A stretch of DNA of 64,000 nt from Chitinophagales bacterium (GCA_022360175.1 JAKSDI010000071.1:1-64000), one strand, 5' to 3'; numbered from the stretch's first letter, positions 9,262 through 19,045 are shown. Numbers and translations: made by a program. Notes: a model not told the origin generated them from the sequence alone.

Positions 9262-11928
9262 TTACCCTCCCATCATATCATTACCTTGTGAATTATTGCG
9301 ATTATTCCTACGGTTAAATAAAGAAGCATCCATTTTTCCAAATCGATAGGAAAAGCTAAGGCGTACTAATTGCGGATTGCGGATTCGAGAAGTTTCCTGA
9401 GTAAAGAAATCGGTTTCCGTATAGGAACCATTTTTTCTGGTAGCAAAAATATCCTGTACACTTAGAGTAAGGGAAGCTTTCCTTTTGAGAAAGCTTTTGC
9501 GAATAGAGGCATCTACGAACCAATATTCTTTAGTATATCCCTGCGCTGTATTTTGACTGCGTGGGCCGCCTCGGAAACGCTGGTTGTCATTGGTTGGAGT
9601 AAAAGAAGCTCTGGTGCGATATTCCCCATTCAATTGTAGCATAAAATCCTTTGGGAGTTTAATTTGGACGGTTTCCTTCAAAAATGCACTCATGCGGCTT
9701 ACTTCCAACTCATTTTCCACATTAGTCGCATCTACATCTGATTGGTATACATTTAGGTTAGAGGTAATTTCCATCCATTTACCGATACTATTTTTAAAGG
9801 TGATTTCAGCACCATAAGCTGCTGCTTTATCACTATTGGCATAGCTGGTAATAACAGCTTCTCTATCCAGTTCAGCATTATACTCTGTAAACTGATACGA
9901 AGCAATCAAATTGGTAGCTTGCTTGTAATAGACAGAAATAAGCAAATTGCTACCGTTTTCAAAGATATTCTGATAAGACAGCTCAACAGAATTGGTAAAC
10001 TGAGGGATTAATTGCGGATTGCCCCTGCGGAGATTTAGGGAGTCAGAGAAGTCTGTGAATGGCATCGTTTGGAAAAAACGAGGACGGGTGATCCGGCGAG
10101 AATAAGCCAATTGAATCTGATCTTTATCATTAATTTTTCGTGTTAGAAATACACTTGGGAAAAGGCTAATCGGATATTCTATATTGAATGAAGAATCTTG
10201 TTCGGGGAGTACACCCGTATAGAAACTACTTTCAGCTCTTAATCCAGCTTGAACTCCCCAATTACCAAATTCTTTCCCCGCCTGAATGTAAGCAGCATAA
10301 ACATCATCGTCGTATTCGTAATTATCAGAAAGCTGATAAATCCTTTCCCAATCACTGGTATTGTCGTATTGAACAAAATTCATGTTCTCATTTATATTAT
10401 CTCTTAAGGTAGCTTTGAGTCCTCCTTCCAGTTTGATGTTATTATCTGTTGGATAAATAAAGTCGGTCTGAAGCGTTAGGAAGCTTCCTTTTCCAAATGT
10501 TTCCTGCCTTTCTTTTGTTTCTGTACCATCATCAAATTCGGTGAAGAAATCGCTATCTCTTTCAAAGCGTACCTGATTGTAGTTGGCATCTGCGGTCCAT
10601 TCAGCTCCTTTTCTAGGAAAGAGGTGTTTGAACTGGGCAGAAAATCCAATGTTGTGAAAACCTCTCTCTAAATCAGAGGTACGAACATAAGAACTGCTAG
10701 TCGCACCTGTAGAATAAAGATAATCTGTAGTAGAGCTTATAATATCAGCTGGCCGGAATGCACCCAGGACGTAGCTGCCGCTAAGAGTCAGGGTATTGCG
10801 GTTATCCATGAAATAATCAACACCTGCTCGCCCCATGCCGAAAACACCTTTGATGTCAGAATCTGTATCCTGAGTCAGTTCGGTTGGGGGAGTATCAAAG
10901 AAATTATTTCGAATGGTTTCCCCATCTGTTTGTCCACTTCGACGGAAGAGCATCAATGATCCAAAGAGATTGACTTTTTCGTCTCTGGCATTAAGATTGC
11001 CACTAAAGTTATAGCCTTCACGGCTATCTACTCCAGTACGAAAATTACCATTATAACCTATTTTTCGCTCTTTCTTGAGTATGATATTGACGATTCCTGC
11101 AGTACCTCCTCCTGCATCATATTTTGCCGAAGGATTAGTGATTACTTCTACGCTTTCAATAGCATCTGCTGATATTTGATCCAGGGATAAGGTTGTTTGT
11201 TTCCCATCTACAAAAATTTGTGGAGAGCCGTTGCGTAAACTTACATTGCCATCCAGGTCAACTGATAATGAAGGGACATTCTTTAGTGCATCTTCTGCGG
11301 TACCTCCTACAGCACTCATATCTTTGTCTACACGATAGGTTTTTCTGTCAATAGCTAATGTTGCAATAGATGCCTCAGCGGTCACGGTGACTTCATTTAA
11401 CATTTCAGCTTCGGTAGTGAGCCGGATATTGCCGAGGTCTTTTTCAAATTTACTCATATCCATCCCGGAAAAACCACCACCTGGCCTTCTGCCTGGAGCG
11501 GTAGCTTGTGTATTTTTTTTCTGGGCAGTTGAATCTCCTGATGGGCGCTTACGTTTTCCCATATTGGGTCTTGGCATACCAAAATCTACTTGTTGGCGCA
11601 GTTCGGCATAACCGAGATAAGAGATAACCAGGGTGTATTCACCTACTACGGGGAGTTTTTCTATATTAAAATCGCCATTTCCTTCAGTGAGTTGCCCTGC
11701 CCATATGGTATCTTTGGATGTCTTCGTCACTTTGTCAAATGACTTTCCTAAAAGTTGTACGGTAGCATAGCCAATGCCTTTCCCATCTTCATCTATTACT
11801 TTCCCATAAATGCGCCCCATATTCATTTTTCCACTACCTCGCATACCAGTTAGCGGTTGAGCGATCGCTTGCGCTAAATTAAATGTCAAAAGAGTGGTCA
11901 ATAAATAGATATGAAAATTCCTTTGCAT
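9262..11928 (-). CDS. TonB-dependent receptor-like outer-membrane beta-barrel protein
   Basis: The 888-aa protein has a signal peptide (1-23, ending QAIAQ). A carboxypeptidase-regulatory-like domain follows (about 35-120, GKVIDEDGKGIGYATVQLLG ... YLGYAELRQ), then a basic Pro/Gly/Lys linker (about 120-160). A plug domain (about 185-300) carries VDGKQTTLSLDQISADAIE and KYDAGGGTAGIVNIILKK. A large C-terminal barrel extends to SLSVQDIFATRK and RLSFSYRFGK. This is the outer-membrane beta-barrel family with an N-terminal plug that is frequent in Bacteroidota; the ligand cannot be told. No SusD-like partner lies next to it. The upstream region is filled by palindromic repeats, so its promoter must lie within about 35 bp or inside the repeats. 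Confidence 0.9.
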   Translation of the reverse strand: MQRNFHIYLLTTLLTFNLAQAIAQPLTGMRGSGKMNMGRIYGKVIDEDGKGIGYATVQLLGKSFDKVTKTSKDTIWAGQLTEGNGDFNIEKLPVVGEYTLVISYLGYAELRQQVDFGMPRPNMGKRKRPSGDSTAQKKNTQATAPGRRPGGGFSGMDMSKFEKDLGNIRLTTEAEMLNEVTVTAEASIATLAIDRKTYRVDKDMSAVGGTAEDALKNVPSLSVDLDGNVSLRNGSPQIFVDGKQTTLSLDQISADAIESVEVITNPSAKYDAGGGTAGIVNIILKKERKIGYNGNFRTGVDSREGYNFSGNLNARDEKVNLFGSLMLFRRSGQTDGETIRNNFFDTPPTELTQDTDSDIKGVFGMGRAGVDYFMDNRNTLTLSGSYVLGAFRPADIISSTTDYLYSTGATSSSYVRTSDLERGFHNIGFSAQFKHLFPRKGAEWTADANYNQVRFERDSDFFTEFDDGTETKERQETFGKGSFLTLQTDFIYPTDNNIKLEGGLKATLRDNINENMNFVQYDNTSDWERIYQLSDNYEYDDDVYAAYIQAGKEFGNWGVQAGLRAESSFYTGVLPEQDSSFNIEYPISLFPSVFLTRKINDKDQIQLAYSRRITRPRFFQTMPFTDFSDSLNLRRGNPQLIPQFTNSVELSYQNIFENGSNLLISVYYKQATNLIASYQFTEYNAELDREAVITSYANSDKAAAYGAEITFKNSIGKWMEITSNLNVYQSDVDATNVENELEVSRMSAFLKETVQIKLPKDFMLQLNGEYRTRASFTPTNDNQRFRGGPRSQNTAQGYTKEYWFVDASIRKSFLKRKASLTLSVQDIFATRKNGSYTETDFFTQETSRIRNPQLVRLSFSYRFGKMDASLFNRRNNRNNSQGNDMMGG

Positions 11929-11964
11929 GAACCTTGTGATTAAAATTAAACGGATGATTTTAGC

Positions 11965-12372
11965 ACTTTGTCAAGTATCAAAAGACGAGTAAAGACTTCG
12001 GAGAAGTCGTATGTTATATTATTTGTATGATTTCAGATGAAATCAATACTCCAACCGGACTCTGCTTTTCACACTTAACAAAGCACTAGTACTTTGTCAA
12101 GTATCAAAAGATGAGTAAAGACTTCAGAGAAGTCGTATTTTACATTATTTCGGATGAAATCAATACTCCAACTGGACTCGTCTTTTCACACTTAACAAAG
12201 CACTAGCACTTTGTCAAGTATCAAAAGACGAGTAATCTATGGTATCTTTTATACTTACTCTTCGTTAGAGAACCCCTTGCGTAGCGCTGCTATGCGCGGG
12301 AACCTCCGCCTTGATTAAGCATAAAATTCACAGACACCTCACTCATCCTTTCACACTTTACAAAGTACTAGT
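11965..12372. repeat. Three tandem units of the MITE-like palindromic element
   Basis: Units start with ACTTTGTCAAGTATCAAAAG at 11965, 12091 and 12208, so the periods are 126 and 117 bp. Each ends with a CTTTTCACACTTAACAAAGCACTAG-type end, the last in a degenerate form (cacactttacaaagtactag) at about 12351-12370. Start and end are imperfect inverted repeats of each other. Inside are small palindromes such as ACTTCggaGAAGT. The third unit has a different interior that includes a GCGTAGcgctGCTATGC palindrome. This fills most of the 611-bp gap before the receptor gene. No open frame is present. Confidence 0.8.
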
Positions 12373-12466
12373 ATGCAAAGATGGGCGATTTGCAGATGTT
12401 TATCGATGATTTTATTTGAAACGGATACTTGGAAGGGTGAAGAGCGACTATCAGTGGTTGAACCTT

Positions 12467-12531
12467 TGCCATCTATATATACATACCATGGTGATTTTAA
12501 AAATCACCATGGTATGTATATATAGATGGCA
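12467..12531. terminator. Perfect 65-nt palindrome after the symporter gene
   Basis: Two perfect 32-nt arms (12467-12498 and 12500-12531) surround a single A at 12499. The arms carry an alternating TATATATA tract and a central ATGGTGATTTT core. The palindrome starts 8 bp beyond the stop of the symporter gene, so termination or 3'-end protection of that mRNA is the likely role, although no strong T-run follows. The core resembles the hairpin after the SusD gene at 49141-49173. Confidence 0.6.
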
Positions 12532-12539
12532 TATTATTA

Positions 12540-14177
12540 TTAAGCGAAATAGATATAGATAAATATTACCGTTACTACGATGGCGATTCCTGCCCGCAAG
12601 GCATATTTCCAAGGTATAATATCTACAGCTTTAGAGTACTGTAATTCATAAGCTTCTTTCCTTGGAGCAAATTTGCCAATGATTAGCATGATGATTACAT
12701 TGAGTACAAACAAGATGGCCATGACGTGTAAGAAATGAGGATAGGCCGTTTTTTCTATCACTTCCAATTGTACAGGATCTGTTATTCCTTCTTTGGCAGC
12801 TGCAATAATATTAGGTTTCAATACAAATTGAGAAAGGGTGTATAGGATAACCCCTGATAGCATACCTATTTTAGCAGCAATAGCAGGTACGTATTTGGTT
12901 AGGTAGCCGACTACAATAATGGTAAAAATAGGAATAGAATAACACCCATTTACCTCTTGTAGGTAACCAAAAAGGCCTTCAGGTGCTTTCGCAATTTGTG
13001 GAGCAATACACATGGACAGAATAGCCAGAAGAACACCAAAGAGTTTACCGGCTTTTACTACTTGTTTTTCTGAAGCTTCCTTATTGAAATATTCTTTATA
13101 AATATCAACCCCAAAAAGAGTTACTGAGCTATTCAATGCAGAGTTAAAAGAACTCAGGATTGCTCCAAATAATACTGCTGCAAAGAAACCTACCAGTGAA
13201 GCCGGCAATACTTTTGTTACTAAAGTAGGATAGGCTTGATCTGGTTTAGTAATCGAATCACCAAAGAGATGGAACGCAATAATACCTGGCAGTACTACAA
13301 TGATAGGGCCTAGTATTTTGATAAAAGCAGCCAGCATTAAACCTTTTTGTCCTTCTTTCAGGTTCTTAGCTGCCAGGGCTCTTTGTATAATAGCCTGGTT
13401 GGTACCCCAATAAAACATTTGCACCAGCATCATCCCTGTAAAAATGGTAGCAAAAGGAACCGTATTAGTAGGGCCACCAATGGAGTCAAATTTCTCAGGA
13501 TTAGAATTTATTAATATAGAAAGCCCTTTTAGTGCGCCTTCTCCATCTCCTATCATCATTAAACCAAAAACCGGAATCATTAACCCACCAATAAGTAGGC
13601 CGATAGCATTAATGGTATCAGAAACAGCTACTGCTTTTAAACCTCCAAAAACAGCATAAATAGATCCTACAATACCAATTGCCCATACCGTCATCCATAA
13701 CGCAGAGGTCTCGTCCATCCCAAATTGCTGTGGAACATCAAACATCGTATTGATAGCCAAGGCTCCTGAATAAAGTACAATAGGTAATAAAACCACTACA
13801 TAACCACTCAGAAATAGTGCTGAGGTCAGTGTTTTTGTGAATTTATCATAACGATCCTCCAAAAACTGAGGTACAGTGGTAAGGCCTCCCTTCAGATATC
13901 GAGGTAAAAGGAATAGGGCAGTGCATACCATTGCAATTGCAGCTAGTGTTTCCCAGGCCATTACTAGTATACCTTCTGTAAAGGCCTGTCCATTTAAACC
14001 TACAATTTGTTCGGTCGACAAATTGGTAAGTAATAAAGAGCCTGCAATGACACCTGCAGTTAAACTACGCCCTCCTAAAAAATAGCCATCAGAAGAAGAT
14101 TCATCCGTCTTTCTGGTGGCCATGTAGGATATGACAGCAACCAGCAAGGTAAAGGCCAAAAAGGTGATGATGGTCAT
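12540..14177 (-). CDS. SSS-family sodium:solute symporter (SLC5-like)
   Basis: The 545-aa inner-membrane protein has about 14 hydrophobic segments and the LeuT-fold SSS features: DGYFLGGRSL after TM1, TNLSTEQIVGLNGQAF, GGLKAVAVSDTINA and FWGTNQ-like MFYWGTNQAIIQRALAAKN. The sequence resembles bacterial vSGLT-type sugar symporters, but the substrate could also be another polyol or organic anion. It is the second gene after the porin at 14335-15474 on the same strand (157-bp gap), which suggests an outer and inner membrane transport pair. The divergent hybrid regulator at 15622 may control both. Confidence 0.9.
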   Translation of the reverse strand: MTIITFLAFTLLVAVISYMATRKTDESSSDGYFLGGRSLTAGVIAGSLLLTNLSTEQIVGLNGQAFTEGILVMAWETLAAIAMVCTALFLLPRYLKGGLTTVPQFLEDRYDKFTKTLTSALFLSGYVVVLLPIVLYSGALAINTMFDVPQQFGMDETSALWMTVWAIGIVGSIYAVFGGLKAVAVSDTINAIGLLIGGLMIPVFGLMMIGDGEGALKGLSILINSNPEKFDSIGGPTNTVPFATIFTGMMLVQMFYWGTNQAIIQRALAAKNLKEGQKGLMLAAFIKILGPIIVVLPGIIAFHLFGDSITKPDQAYPTLVTKVLPASLVGFFAAVLFGAILSSFNSALNSSVTLFGVDIYKEYFNKEASEKQVVKAGKLFGVLLAILSMCIAPQIAKAPEGLFGYLQEVNGCYSIPIFTIIVVGYLTKYVPAIAAKIGMLSGVILYTLSQFVLKPNIIAAAKEGITDPVQLEVIEKTAYPHFLHVMAILFVLNVIIMLIIGKFAPRKEAYELQYSKAVDIIPWKYALRAGIAIVVTVIFIYIYFA

Positions 14178-14334
14178 GATTCGTGTTTATCTAGTGAGAA
14201 AATGGGCAGTAATTTATAAAATCCAACTATTGATTCCTGCATAGTGATCCAAATATTTGCTCGTTTTGACCAGATAATAGGAGTTTTGATAAGAAATGAC
14301 CGTCTTCACTCAGTCTTATATTTTACTTCGGGCT

Positions 14335-15474
14335 TTAGAAGCCAATATTTAAATCGAGCCTTATTCTATTTCCGTATTCCCTGAAATGTCCAAGCTTGAC
14401 TAACTGTTCAACAAAATAGGACCTTAAAATAAGATTGAAATGATCCTGAATAGCATAGCCTAATTTGAGTTCTACTCCCTGAAAATTTGAAATTCTCGAT
14501 CCTGAAGCACCAATGGAAGAATAATCCCATCTACTCCAGTCATTTTGTGCAAAGTAGTCTACAATTGCAAACTTTTGTAAATGGGCATATGAAATGGAAA
14601 AGAGCCAATCCCCTTTTTCTTTTGTTTGACCATGCATCAAGCTTAAGACAAAGCCATTGGTTTGGTCTTTTAAGTCAGTAGAGATTGAATCTACATTGGC
14701 ATAGCTGTGGAAGTTTTTATATAGTTCTATTCCCAGCTTCAGTTGTAGTGGTTTATGAATAGTTATTTCACTACCCAAATGAACAATAGAATAATCTAGA
14801 TTAAAGGTCTGTTTTTTATCTGGATAATTTCCAACTTGATTGAAGTAGTAGAACGCTGGAAATAGGTTGAGCCTACCCTGGAGTAGATGGAATACCAATT
14901 GATATACTTGTAAATAACTGTCTTCATTAAATGTCCGATTATTCGATCGGATGATAAAGTGTCCTGTATTCATTAACAGGCTGTTGAATGATTTAAGCTT
15001 TTTAAACCTGAGTTGATAGCTTAAGCCCATACCTTCCGGAAATACATTATCATTCCAGAATAATTCATTATTTTTCTTCAGTGGGATCGAATTTTTCCCG
15101 ACCCAGGCTGTCAGATTATTAGTTTTGTATTGATAGTACAATTTTTCAAGCCCTATACGTACTAATCCAAATTCGCCTTCATTTCCACCTATTGTTACAT
15201 GGGGCCCTTGCTGATCATTGATATTTCCACTCCGTATCCTTCCCCCGAAAGAGGAGTTCTTATCAATAGAATAAGCCAATCCAAATCGGAATCTATAGCG
15301 CAATCTACTTCGGTCATTTCTGGAGGCACCTTCAGAGTCCTGAGCATTCCAATCATGCTCTATCCTGAATCTGTAGTCTCCTGTAAACTTTAATTTTTCG
15401 TGTTTGCTACTATCAATTTGTCCATACATATTTAACCCGCAAATGATTAAATACAATAATATTGCCTGCTTCAT
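14335..15474 (-). CDS. Putative outer-membrane porin
   Basis: The 379-aa protein has a signal peptide (1-18, ending NMYGQ). The remainder is made of alternating amphipathic strands rich in aromatic residues and R/K pairs (DYRFRIEHDW, RLRYRFRFGL, LKLGYAIQDHFNLILRS), ending in a typical C-terminal strand RIRLDLNIGF with terminal Phe. This is the pattern of a 14-16 strand porin related to Bacteroidota putative porins or alginate-export-like barrels. No lipobox or plug domain is seen. It is probably co-transcribed with the symporter gene downstream; the substrate is unknown. Confidence 0.7.
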   Translation of the reverse strand: MKQAILLYLIICGLNMYGQIDSSKHEKLKFTGDYRFRIEHDWNAQDSEGASRNDRSRLRYRFRFGLAYSIDKNSSFGGRIRSGNINDQQGPHVTIGGNEGEFGLVRIGLEKLYYQYKTNNLTAWVGKNSIPLKKNNELFWNDNVFPEGMGLSYQLRFKKLKSFNSLLMNTGHFIIRSNNRTFNEDSYLQVYQLVFHLLQGRLNLFPAFYYFNQVGNYPDKKQTFNLDYSIVHLGSEITIHKPLQLKLGIELYKNFHSYANVDSISTDLKDQTNGFVLSLMHGQTKEKGDWLFSISYAHLQKFAIVDYFAQNDWSRWDYSSIGASGSRISNFQGVELKLGYAIQDHFNLILRSYFVEQLVKLGHFREYGNRIRLDLNIGF

Positions 15475-15621
15475 TTTGTATAAAGTATGAGATAAATAAG
15501 GTAGGCTTTGCGAGGACCTTACTTCCTATAATGTATTTTTTCAAAGGTACGGATAATCTCTCTTGTTATACTTTTTGTACTTTCATGAAATAGAAGTTAT
15601 TCAAAAATATCTTTACTCTTT

Positions 15622-18426
15622 GTGAGAAGCCAGAGCATCATTTTCTGTTTTCTTTTTCTTGTGGGATCCCTTTACTGTAGAGATACACTGTATATCGATG
15701 ATTCTTTTTATCAATCGGATTTAAATGCCTGGTTAAATGTAAGTCCATACGTAGATTATCAGGAAGGCTTGCCAGATAGTATGGATATTGAGTCAGTGAG
15801 ATCATTGGAGAATGCTTGGCGGCCACTGCCTGTCGATCCTTTTTTGCAATGGAAAAAAGGTAGCTGGTTGAGGCTGAATGTGAATAATGATCGAGATCAG
15901 GTTGCGGATTTAACCTTATTGATTCATGCAGATGAGATGACAATTTGGTATGTAAATAATGATAATGTCCTACATTCCAGCAAAGGCGGTCATTTGGTAT
16001 CGAAAGCATATTGGGATAGCCAGCAGCATAGCCCCACCTTTGATTCACCTCATAGTTTTCAATTCGACGTTAAGGCTTATAGCTCATTAAGTATTTATAT
16101 AAAACTGGGCGTAAATGATTCTGGAGGGAGGCTGCAGCCTAAATTGGCCAATCGTGCTTTTTTTCTGGACCACTCTACTCGTTACTTCAATCGTACAATT
16201 GGTACTCAATCTTTTTTTCATGGGGCCCTTGGAATTATGTTGTTGTATCATTTTTTTATTTTTCTAATGTATCGTGATCGCTCTTATCTGTATTATTCTT
16301 TGTACATATTGGGCATTTCAATAGCCATATTTTATTCTTTTAGGATGGATCATCTTACGATATTGGCATATCATCCTCGCTGGAATAGAATAATACTGAT
16401 ATTAGGATTTTACTTGTTTACTTTTTTTTACACTCGTTTTCTGATGCATTTTTTGCATAGAAATGGATGGCGTCGAGATATTAAACTTTTACTTCAGTGG
16501 TACGAATATTTGATCTTGATAGTTGGCCTCCTGAACATTTTCTTACTATGCTTACCCTCTGCTTATTTTAGAATACTTCATAGTTATTGGATTTTATTCC
16601 CTGTATCATTGGTAGGCCTGAGTGGTTTGTTGTATATAAGCCTCAACTATTGGCAATCAGATAATGGATTGGCAAAATACGTAGCGGGCAATAATTTTTT
16701 CATGCTGTTTGGTTTGCTAGTTATTACAGGTATCTATTATGGTTATAACTTAAAGGGTGTAAATACTTTAGAAGCTTCTTATTGGGGAATTTTGTTTTTA
16801 GAATTAATGATCATTTTGCAACTGTTGAGTTTTGCTTTAAGCCTGAGTTATAAAGGACTGGAAACGGAGCGAGAACGCGTTCGTTTAAAAGAACTAGATA
16901 GCCTGAAATCACGCTTTTTTGCTAGCGTATCTCATGAGTTTCGCACTCCACTTACGCTTATCTTAGGACCTGTCAAAGAATTGAAAGCAACGATTAATCA
17001 ACCTTCAGCACGGAAAAGATTGCAATTGGCGGAAGCTCATGCCCAGAAATTATTAGGTATGGTTAATCAAATACTGGATTTAGCGCAACTAGATCAGCAG
17101 AAATTAGTGCTCCAACCACAGTCGTTTGATTTGATAGGCTTAGGTAAATTAATTGTAGCATCCTTTGAATCCATAGCAAATGAAAAAGGTATTAAGCTGA
17201 ACTTTGAGGCAAATAAGGATCATCATCTGGTATATCTGGATAAACAGAAAATAGAACAGATATTAATCAATCTGGTAGATAATGCGATTAAATACAATGA
17301 AGCAGGAGGACAGGTAGCAATAAAATTGCGATTCGATAAGTCCAATCATTGTTTTATAGATGTAAAAGATACCGGAATAGGTATTAGAAAAGAAGCTTTG
17401 CCATATATTTTTCAGCTTTACTATCAGGGAGAGCAAAAGGAAGGAATAAGTAGTAGTGGAATCGGTTTAGCACTCGTCAAAGAATTGGTTGAATTGCACA
17501 ATGGGGCTATAGAAGTAGACAGTGAATTAGGGACTGGCACAGCATTTAGGGTCAAAATCCCACTTCCTGCTGTAAAGGGGGAACGCATAAAAACAGAACT
17601 TAGCAGGCCAATAAATAGAGACACTGTGAAGCCAAATGAGTTATCTAACGCCAGGGTAGGAGGACAGGCAAAAATACTCCTGGTAGAGGATAATGTAGAT
17701 ATGCAGTCTTTTATTACTTCCTGTTTGCAGGGACAATTTGAAATAGTCAGGGCGGATGATGGTAAAAAAGGCCGAACAATGGCTCGAAAGATAGTGCCAG
17801 ATTTAATCATTACGGATGTTATGATGCCCAAAATGGATGGCTTTACACTGATTAAATACCTCAAGGAAGACGAAATAACAAGCCATATACCTGTTATTAT
17901 CCTTACGGGAAAGGCTTCTAAAGAAAGTAAAAAGGAAGGAATACGCATACTTGCTGATGCTTATCTCACTAAACCATTTGATAAGGAAGAGCTAGTATTA
18001 CAGATTCAGGCTTTACTGGATAATCGAAAAAAATGGACCAGCTACTTCCAGCAAAGTGGGGCTTCTCCAATTGAAGAACTATCTATCCCTTCTATAGAAA
18101 CGGCTTTCGTAAATAAAGTAAACAGCTTTGTAAAGAGTAATCTCGATAATGAACATTACTCAGTAGAACAGTTGAGTCGTGATATGAAAATAGACCGTAC
18201 TCAGCTATTTAGAAAATTAAGAGCCATCACTGGCAAAAATCCCAGTCAGTTTATTCGCACCTACCGCTTGCAGGTGGCTTATAATTTGCTCAAACAAGGC
18301 AGTGGTACAATTGCTGAAATAGCTTTTAAGGTTGGGTTTAGTACGCCTTCTTATTTCAGCAGAAGCTTTAAAGCCCAATTTGGGAAGACCCCAGGAGAGG
18401 TGATGAATGACGGGAAGGAAATGTAA
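15622..18426 (+). CDS. Hybrid two-component regulator: 7TMR-DISM sensor, histidine kinase, receiver, AraC output
   Basis: The 934-aa protein starts at GTG 15622, since no ATG gives a signal peptide. Residues 1-19 are a signal peptide and about 25-190 an extracellular DISM-type beta domain. Seven hydrophobic helices span about 195-410. A HisKA domain has His438 in SVSHEFRTPL, and the ATPase domain carries NLVDNAIKYN, DTGIGI and SSGIGLALVKEL. A receiver domain (about 684-800) has acceptor Asp732 in TDVMMPKMDG and the Lys of YLTKPF. The AraC-type double HTH spans about 835-934 (IAEIAFKVGFSTPSYFSRSFK). It is a one-protein signal-to-promoter system. It lies divergent to the porin-symporter pair with 147 bp between, so those genes are the likely targets. 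Confidence 0.93.
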   Translation: MRSQSIIFCFLFLVGSLYCRDTLYIDDSFYQSDLNAWLNVSPYVDYQEGLPDSMDIESVRSLENAWRPLPVDPFLQWKKGSWLRLNVNNDRDQVADLTLLIHADEMTIWYVNNDNVLHSSKGGHLVSKAYWDSQQHSPTFDSPHSFQFDVKAYSSLSIYIKLGVNDSGGRLQPKLANRAFFLDHSTRYFNRTIGTQSFFHGALGIMLLYHFFIFLMYRDRSYLYYSLYILGISIAIFYSFRMDHLTILAYHPRWNRIILILGFYLFTFFYTRFLMHFLHRNGWRRDIKLLLQWYEYLILIVGLLNIFLLCLPSAYFRILHSYWILFPVSLVGLSGLLYISLNYWQSDNGLAKYVAGNNFFMLFGLLVITGIYYGYNLKGVNTLEASYWGILFLELMIILQLLSFALSLSYKGLETERERVRLKELDSLKSRFFASVSHEFRTPLTLILGPVKELKATINQPSARKRLQLAEAHAQKLLGMVNQILDLAQLDQQKLVLQPQSFDLIGLGKLIVASFESIANEKGIKLNFEANKDHHLVYLDKQKIEQILINLVDNAIKYNEAGGQVAIKLRFDKSNHCFIDVKDTGIGIRKEALPYIFQLYYQGEQKEGISSSGIGLALVKELVELHNGAIEVDSELGTGTAFRVKIPLPAVKGERIKTELSRPINRDTVKPNELSNARVGGQAKILLVEDNVDMQSFITSCLQGQFEIVRADDGKKGRTMARKIVPDLIITDVMMPKMDGFTLIKYLKEDEITSHIPVIILTGKASKESKKEGIRILADAYLTKPFDKEELVLQIQALLDNRKKWTSYFQQSGASPIEELSIPSIETAFVNKVNSFVKSNLDNEHYSVEQLSRDMKIDRTQLFRKLRAITGKNPSQFIRTYRLQVAYNLLKQGSGTIAEIAFKVGFSTPSYFSRSFKAQFGKTPGEVMNDGKEM

Positions 18427-18438
18427 AATGGGTAAGTT

Positions 18439-18952
18439 GGCTATGCCAACATTATTTTGATTGAGTCTACAGATTACACCAATTACACCAATATTCGTGG
18501 GCTTCGTGAAATTCGCGGACAGTTCTCCGGGCGAACTCTAACTGACAAGCAGTGTTATTAGGCGTGGTGTTATAGTCGGCTATGCCAACATTATTTTGAT
18601 TGAGTCCACAGATTACACCAATTACACAAATATTCGTGTGCTTCGTGAAATTCGAGGACAGTTCTCCGGGCGAACTCTAACTGACAAGCAGTGTTATTAG
18701 GCGTGGTGTTATAGTCGGCTATGCCAACATTATTTAGATTTAGTCCACAGATTACACCAATTACACAAATATTCGTGCGCTTCGTGAAATTCGTGGACAG
18801 TTCTCCGGGCGAACTCTAATTGACAAGCAGTGTTATTAGGCGTGGTGTTATAGTCGGCTATGCCAACATTATTTTGATTGAGTCCACAGATTACACCAAT
18901 TACACCAATATTCGTGCGCTTCGTGAAATTCGTGGATAACGCTACGGGCGAA
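18439..18952. repeat. 139-bp tandem repeat, 3.7 copies
   Basis: Units begin with CTATGCCAACATTATTT at 18441, 18580, 18719 and 18858, an exact 139-bp period. The last unit diverges after about 18937. Units differ at only a few positions. Each holds nested short repeats (ACAGATTACACCAATTACACC, and TTCGTG three times around GCTTCGTGAAATTCG). No frame stays open through the array, and there are no unique spacers, so it is not a CRISPR. It lies directly after the hybrid regulator gene. Confidence 0.92.
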
Positions 18953-18970
18953 TTTATTCACCAGTAATAA

Positions 18971-19045
18971 CCTCTTTTAACCTAGGCAAAAGAGACCGGC
19001 TCTAACTGATAGACATACGAGATTCTCCGAAGTCTTTATTTCTCC
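18971..19045. repeat. Degenerate fragment of the MITE-like element
   Basis: A palindrome on CCTAGG (CTCTTTTAaCCTAGGcAAAAGAG, 18972-18994) is followed by GATTCTCCGAAGTCTTTA (about 19021-19038). Both parts occur in the same order in the elements at 1-164 and 23604-23825. Terminal sequences are not recognisable, so this is a remnant. Confidence 0.55.

Noticed and set aside
12467-12531. Insertion-sequence terminus
   Set aside because: The arms meet at a single base with no interior, no transposase is present, and the position 8 bp after a stop codon suits a 3' hairpin better.
17424-17948. Minus-strand open frame of 174 codons
   Set aside because: It lies wholly antisense to the conserved kinase and receiver domains and has no start context or family resemblance.
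18439-18952. Possible CRISPR array
   Set aside because: The 139-bp units are contiguous and alike throughout, with no unique spacers and no cas genes nearby.
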